The notes below the pieces were generated by a model that searched no databases, was not told the DNA's origin, and was given only the letters and a program-made list of their open reading frames with translations. From Cercospora beticola (Eukaryota; Ascomycota; Dothideomycetes; Mycosphaerellales; Mycosphaerellaceae), in assembly GCF_033473495.1 (NCBI RefSeq), contig NC_088939.1, positions 3,100,001 to 3,164,000 on the forward strand: DNA of 64,000 bases. The letters are read 5' to 3'. Shown here piece by piece: positions 59,179 to 64,000 of this stretch (the first letter of the stretch is position 1; each line of letters opens with the position of its first letter). Position numbers and translations under genes: made by a program.

Positions 59179-60185
59179 TTAGAGGCCACAGCCTACAACA
59201 TTGATACCAGGGTAGAAGATATGAGCAGCGTTGATACCAGCAACTCCGATTCCAAGTTGCGAGTTGTTGCCTGGAAACAAGTCAGTACCACAGCATTCGA
59301 CACTAGAGTTTAATCCAATCACTCACAATCGCTCGGCTCCTGTCCGTAGCATCGGAAAGTCGTCGCAGGACCATCAGCTCCCTTCTGGAACCAATACTCA
59401 CTCCTTGAGTGCCTGTAGCCTTGCAGAGGACCGAGAACTTGCGGCACGCCATCATCAGCGTGCGTCACACGATAATATGGTCCTTGATTGTCGTCAGTAT
59501 TCCCGGAAAGTCCGTCAACATAATCCGCCCAAGCCTGGTTTCCTGTTCTGAATTCTCCGTACGAATACGCAGCAGAGATATCGTATCCCTGACTCTTCAA
59601 GCTCGCATACGCGAATTTTGTCAAAGCTCCGCCGAGAGAATGACCCACGAGGAAAAGTTCATAGTTAGGATACGCAGTGAGAGCTTCGTCCAAGACTCTT
59701 TGAGCTTCAGGTTGAATAGCATTCCAGGATTTCAAAACTCCTTGGTGGACTTTACACTCGGGACAATTGACTCCTGCGATTGTGGCTGGGACTTGTTGTG
59801 CCGAGAGGTCGGTGACGAAATCTTGGAGAGATGCAGTGCCGGGAAAAGCCATGATGAGTTGCTTTCTGGCATCATCGCGGAAGAGAGTCATTTCGGTCGT
59901 TGGGTCTGCGTTGGCGAAGCCTTGGACGACTGTTCCCTCGGGTGGATTCTTGCATGGTGCTGTTGTGTATGTCGAAGCGTAGCGGCCGTAGAAGATGAGG
60001 GTGTCATATAGAGATTGTGAGACTGTGTCGATATCAGTATATCTCTTATTGAACTCTACGACAGCAAGTTACATACCTGTTGTCCTTGGCCTTGTGGGTG
60101 GAAATAGAACATTGCCAACAATCGGTGATGCGTTCACTGCGACGATGGACAGCCCAAGGGCAGCGAGACCAGTACCGAAACGCAT
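59179..60185 (-). CDS. Secreted class 3 lipase / feruloyl-esterase-like hydrolase
   Basis: Alpha/beta hydrolase acting on extracellular esters. Exons are 60077-60185, 59327-60022 and 59179-59270, phases closing to 298 residues. Residues 1-20 (MRFGTGLAALGLSIVAVNAS) form a signal peptide. The catalytic triad is Ser165 in LVGHSLGGALTKF, Asp227 in THADDGVPQV and His241 in GYRHSRSEYW, with the motif spacing of the Rhizomucor/Thermomyces lipase and Aspergillus FaeA group. The Cys residues (CKNPPEG, CPECK, CYGQEPSDC, VVGCGL) can form the disulphides expected of a secreted enzyme. The last exon is recovered only by splicing GTGAGT at 59326; reading straight on stops after SDCE. Substrate (triglyceride or feruloyl ester) cannot be told by eye. 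Confidence 0.92.
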
Positions 60186-61123
60186 GTTGGAATTCGGATA
60201 ACAGTTGAGCTGGCCATTTTGCAAGAACGGCGCATCGCTACTGCTATTATGTCTTGTCCGTAGTGAGCAAAAGTGCCTCGGACGCCAAAGAATAGGCAGG
60301 GAAGGAGCGCTGATCTCTTGCCGAAGGAGCCAATTGAAGCAATAGTGCAGCGCCTTACCCGCTAGCCAAGCATCACGATGTGGGTGCCACCGACGACAGA
60401 CGATGTGAACATGTCGCAAAAACTCTCCAGTCCGGACTTCGTTGTGATCGCGCTGCTACTTATCGTCAGAAAGGACCAACAGGGTTTCTTCTGTCACTTT
60501 ACACATTCTCCAGTCGGCCGTCCACATCTTCTTCGAATTTCCCCTTGAGAGAGCATAATAGTAGAGGTAGATCTTTTACGATATCCGATGCTAGCCCGCT
60601 GGCACCTTCCATCACTCCAAACCAAGAAGGGATAGTGCCACGCGAACTTTCTCCAGGCATTCCGTCAAGTCTAATGCACACTTCGTATTTCTCTCCAGGT
60701 TGTACGAGGTCCAAATCAAATCATTCGCGGCGATAGCGAGACCGAGGGTGTTGACACTCGTCGATGGGATCTATCCGCTATTGTCAGTTGTGCTGAACTT
60801 GTGCTGAAACCACTTATTCTTCATCAGCGTAGCGAAGTGGTGCAGCGTTCTCAGTAGGCGCGAGCAGGTGAGACGAGAAGGCCGAAAAGATGCTTCCACA
60901 AGCTTTCTTCATATCTATGCTTTTCTCTCCCTGTAGCGCGGACCGTCATCATGGTACTAATAGGAACCAGCTGTGTATCTCAGGAGTCTTCATACCGCGC
61001 TTCCAGAACGCCCTTCGCCCGCCATGCGATGCCCTATGCAAAATCTCAAACAGAAGCTGTGCATCCAATTGTCGTGAAACGCTATCATTGAACCCCAGCA
61101 GCAGACCCAGCAGTCCAGGTTCT
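60186..61123. other. Intergenic with a coding relic
   Basis: Promoter of the lipase gene and 3' flank of CDC45. The only coherent coding-like stretch is the minus-strand fragment at 60499-60714, listed separately. Confidence 0.5.
60499..60714 (-). pseudogene. Short coding relic, unknown family
   Basis: The minus-strand frame reads LVQPGEKYEVCIRLDGMPGE, then a segment with IPSWFGVMEG and DIVKDLPLLLCSLKG, and ends in ENV and TAA at 60499. No ATG opens it. Upstream in the same frame, RSRYRRE is cut from it by a TGA. The phrase L-x-P-G-E-x-Y-E-V looks like a strand pair of a larger protein. Either a 5'-truncated, stop-interrupted gene or a chance frame. Confidence 0.25.
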
Positions 61124-63739
61124 TCATGAGACCACAGTCTTTGAACTCAGAGCTTCCAGAAAGCCTGAAAAATCCTCCTTCTTCACCTCCACGACGCTGT
61201 GCTCGAAAGAATCGATTCGGACTCTGGCGCCTGTTTGCTCGACCACTTCTTGGAAGGCTTGACCAAAACGATTGGTAGGCCCGGTCTTCTTTCGACCCGC
61301 TGAGACTTCTTCGTCATCGGAGTCAGCGTCAGAGTCAGAGTCCTCGTCTTCAGTCTCGGGCTCGCTCTCAGAGTCCTCCTCATCATCTGAATCCAGACCG
61401 TTGGCGGCATTGCGCTCTCGTCGCAGATGCCTACGCTCCTCCCGCTTCCTCGCGGCTTCCGCACGCTTTGCCACCCGCTCAGCCTCTTTTCGCTTCTTCT
61501 TCTCTTCGCGTTCTTTGATCTCGGCTTTTGATCGGATCTTCTTGCCGCTGCCGTTCCAACCCGGTCCACCGCCGATTCCGACTACAACGTAAACGGATCG
61601 GCTCTCGTCAAGAGCACCAAGCACAAGTGCTTCGTCCTTTCCCTTGCGAGCTTTCTTTCCGGCTTCGGCTTCGAGTACAGCAACGGCCTCGGCAACCCAA
61701 CTTGCCAGTCGCACGAGAGCGCCGGGATGGGTGAATACATGCAAGTCTGATCCTTCACGAACGACGCCGATACGGAAGGAGCGGAGATGCCGGAGGACTT
61801 TCTTGCTGATGAGGTAGGACCCGACGCGAAGTATAGCTCTGTACAGATCCTGCGCAGCGGGTATGCTCTTTTGCAAGGTCTTAAGTCCGACGCGTGGCTC
61901 TAGAGCATCGTAGGCGCGATAGAAGCGTTGGCTGACGTAGTCAGGCACATCCGAGGAATCGTGAAAGGACGAGTCCATGCCGTCGTCTGAGCTGTGCGGA
62001 GGCGTAGGTAAGTTGCGCATTCGAGCATTGTAGTTGAAGTCCGTGCTGGGCCTGTTGTCGAATTTCAGGTCTGGGAAGATCGAGTGATCGGTGCCGACCT
62101 CAAGTATCGCGCCAACCACAATCGCAACGTCTTCTGCTGACAGCGTGCCTGCCCACCCCCACGATCGAACGAAACCCCAGTTCTCCATACCGCGAGGACC
62201 GTCATCACCAGGGACAAGACCTTCCAGGTTGTATTGTGCGGCCCACCTGAGAATGCGTTTGCGAAGCGTCTGCTTGACATCCGTATTCATATGGAGGTAG
62301 CCTTGTCCTGCCTCGGCTAGGCTGATGCCCATCTTGGCTAACAGTTTGTGCAAGCGCTTCATCCCTTGATCGCTCCACAGGTGCAGACGGGTAGCAAGGT
62401 AGGGGGAGTGACGCATGGCATCATATAAACTCCAGTGGCGAATGAGGAGAAAGCGCGGTTCGGGCGAGAGACGAATGCTGTTGTCGGTAGGACTGCGTGC
62501 CGTCGTGGGAATGGTGGCCTCCGCGCTTTGCGATTTGAGAAGCTCTGACTCCGGGATAGGATTGAGACGCCGCGCTTCGTCTTGAAGGACTATGCGCATA
62601 TAATTGATTCGAGGTCCGGCTCCGGATGGTGACAGAAGCATGGCACTAATGCCAACGATTGCCAACCAGAGCAACTCATTCTCTTCTCGGCCGAGCTCCG
62701 ATGCGAGAGAATACATGATGCTGCTCACAGGTTCGGCTCCACTCGTGCCTATATCGTAGTACCTGTCAAGTGTACCCTCGTGCTTTCGTCTCAACCGAAG
62801 CAATTGTTTCATCTTCTGCTTCTCATTCGGCTCTTTCGACTTGGGTGGAGAAGACGGCATGTTCTGGGGGGTGGACGCAATGTCTAGCTGACCTGAAAGT
62901 GGATTGCCGCCGGGTGACGATGGTATTGGTATGGATGTACTCGAGTTGCTTCGTCGTCGGCGTCGCGGTCGTCCATCTTCGCCATCAGTATCTGAGAGGT
63001 AGTCATCCTCGTCCTCGGAGTCGGATCCACGCTTTCGCTTCTGGCCCGTGCTCGAATCTCCCTCTTCGTCCTGCTGTTCCTCGTCGTCGTCATCCTCATC
63101 GTCGGCCACAAGGGCGATGTCATCCTCCGTTATCTCGGGCATTTCTTGTAACGCGAAGTATGCTTCCTTCTCAGCCTGTAATAGCTCCTCAAGATCGCCA
63201 TCATCGAAGACGATCACGCCCCCCATGCCGGGTTTGTAGCTTGGACTGATTCGACCTTGCTGCACACCTGGCCGCTGCACAGTAACGCCGTCGACTTCGG
63301 GGACTGCGGAAGACACACCAAACACGTTCTCCAGATTCCACGGCCGATGAGAATCAACGACCCAGATCTCGACGCCATGATTCTGCATGCCACCCTCGAC
63401 GATATCACCATTCTCGGTCCGGCCATCGAGCCCCAAGAGTTCCTCTAGAGCCACAGCACCTCCCAGGCCGAGGCATACCACTGTCCCGCCATCACCGCCC
63501 CGTTGTCGCGTTAGTGGTAGCACGAGGTCCTGCCCAAACTTTTGCAAATCGGCATATCCAGAAACAGGCTGGATCTTGTGCGGTATGAAGTCGCGTTTGA
63601 AGAGACTAACGAGGATTCGTGTGGCACATATGCTATCGACGGAAAGTGCAGTCAGGATCTGTACGGGAGACGAGGAAGGATGGGTGGTCTTGAGAAGGTT
63701 GCTGTAAAGGCGCGTGATGTCGGTTCGTGGGAGATACAT
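61124..63739 (-). CDS. CDC45: DNA replication initiation factor Cdc45
   Basis: Subunit of the CMG (Cdc45-MCM-GINS) replicative helicase in the nucleus. Intronless, 871 residues, ATG at 63739. N-terminal motifs are MYLPRTDITRLYSNL, ILTALSVDSICATRILVSLF and VVDSHRPWNLENVF, the degenerate DHH-phosphoesterase fold of the family. An acidic linker (about residues 205-250, with DDEDDDDEEQQDEEG and QKRKRGSDSED) is usual for Cdc45. Later conserved blocks are LLRLRRKHEGTLDRYYDIGT, GYLHMNTDVKQTLRKRI, YDALEPRVGLKTLQKSIPAA and FGQAFQEVVEQTG then FEHSVVEVKKEDFSGFLEAL at the end. A second, highly charged insertion at about residues 732-822 is unusual. The ORF is closed at both ends. Confidence 0.96.
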   Translation of the reverse strand: MYLPRTDITRLYSNLLKTTHPSSSPVQILTALSVDSICATRILVSLFKRDFIPHKIQPVSGYADLQKFGQDLVLPLTRQRGGDGGTVVCLGLGGAVALEELLGLDGRTENGDIVEGGMQNHGVEIWVVDSHRPWNLENVFGVSSAVPEVDGVTVQRPGVQQGRISPSYKPGMGGVIVFDDGDLEELLQAEKEAYFALQEMPEITEDDIALVADDEDDDDEEQQDEEGDSSTGQKRKRGSDSEDEDDYLSDTDGEDGRPRRRRRSNSSTSIPIPSSPGGNPLSGQLDIASTPQNMPSSPPKSKEPNEKQKMKQLLRLRRKHEGTLDRYYDIGTSGAEPVSSIMYSLASELGREENELLWLAIVGISAMLLSPSGAGPRINYMRIVLQDEARRLNPIPESELLKSQSAEATIPTTARSPTDNSIRLSPEPRFLLIRHWSLYDAMRHSPYLATRLHLWSDQGMKRLHKLLAKMGISLAEAGQGYLHMNTDVKQTLRKRILRWAAQYNLEGLVPGDDGPRGMENWGFVRSWGWAGTLSAEDVAIVVGAILEVGTDHSIFPDLKFDNRPSTDFNYNARMRNLPTPPHSSDDGMDSSFHDSSDVPDYVSQRFYRAYDALEPRVGLKTLQKSIPAAQDLYRAILRVGSYLISKKVLRHLRSFRIGVVREGSDLHVFTHPGALVRLASWVAEAVAVLEAEAGKKARKGKDEALVLGALDESRSVYVVVGIGGGPGWNGSGKKIRSKAEIKEREEKKKRKEAERVAKRAEAARKREERRHLRRERNAANGLDSDDEEDSESEPETEDEDSDSDADSDDEEVSAGRKKTGPTNRFGQAFQEVVEQTGARVRIDSFEHSVVEVKKEDFSGFLEALSSKTVVS
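61274..61546 (-). other. Charged insertion in the Cdc45 C-terminal region
   Basis: Codes for about 45 Lys/Arg/Glu-rich residues (probable single helix: KEREEKKKRKEAERVAKR) followed by about 35 Asp/Glu/Ser residues. It sits between the strand ending GIGGGPGWNG and the conserved FGQAFQEV helix. Frame is maintained and there are no splice sites that would remove it. Confidence 0.7.
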
Positions 63740-64000
63740 GATCGGCTACAACGCGCAGGCCAGACTGTATGGGCTGGCTACCGGACGTTCCGAGTGTCGC
63801 GTTTTCGTCCAGGCATTGGCGGTGTTGCCGTCGTGATCTATAGCGAAGTGTATATGGACGCGTCGGGTTGACGGTCGTGGCAGCTCAATTGCACGAGGCG
63901 TGTATGCGATATATAGATCCTCGACAGTCCAGTGTAGTTGTACTGACGTGGGCAAGATGTCTGCTGGGCAGGTGGTGGCAGCGGTGTTTGGTGGTGTTGG

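Overview
The window is nuclear DNA from a filamentous ascomycete. Genes have many short GT-AG introns (about 45-100 nt) with CTNAC-type branch points. The gene set is typical of Pezizomycotina: a group III HAMP-repeat histidine kinase, Zn2Cys6 and bZIP regulators, a class 3 lipase, and a fungal NACHT NTPase. The overall style suggests Dothideomycetes, but that is an inference and not proven by the sequence. I rebuilt exon structures by hand from splice sites, reading-phase bookkeeping and protein continuity. Where splice phases summed correctly across all exons I am confident; uncertain joins are flagged.

Layout, left to right. 0.3-3 kb: SF1B Upf1/MOV10-type helicase (-). 3.3-4.7 kb: mitochondrial ketol-acid reductoisomerase (+). 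6-7 kb: small Zn2Cys6 regulator with a 14-nt exon (-). 8.6-9 kb: possible NTF2/SnoaL-like small gene (-). 10.4-15.9 kb: 1784-residue disordered Ser/Arg-rich protein (-). 17.5-20 kb: tRNA dihydrouridine synthase Dus3 (-). 20.4-21.3 kb: BAP31/Yet3 ER protein (+). 23.7-28 kb: NIK1-type osmosensing histidine kinase (+). 29-31 kb: bZIP factor (+). 31.4-31.7 kb: UPF0390 family small basic protein (-). 32.4-34 kb: PP4 regulatory subunit 2 (-). 35-38 kb: F-box-like protein and an unrecognised conserved-looking protein (both -). 39.6-44 kb: spartin/senescence-domain protein, serine racemase/dehydratase-type PLP enzyme, Ran GTPase (all +). 45-48.7 kb: a second F-box-like protein, a small membrane protein and a RING protein ending in a CaaX box (all +).

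49-60 kb looks like an accessory block. A SNF2/RING ATPase (-) sits head-to-head with a large NACHT NTPase (+). The NTPase ends in zinc fingers and near-identical 204-bp tandem repeats, then an in-frame stop and a decayed-looking tail. A divergent protein kinase (+) follows, tail-to-tail with a secreted class 3 lipase (-). A degenerate coding fragment lies beyond it. The window closes with the replication factor CDC45 (-), which carries an unusual charged insertion.

Most genes are housekeeping and unrelated to each other. The exception worth attention is the 49-60 kb block: a STAND-type receptor-like ATPase with recently expanded repeats, beside a kinase and a lipase. I saw no tRNA, rRNA, CRISPR or intact transposon.
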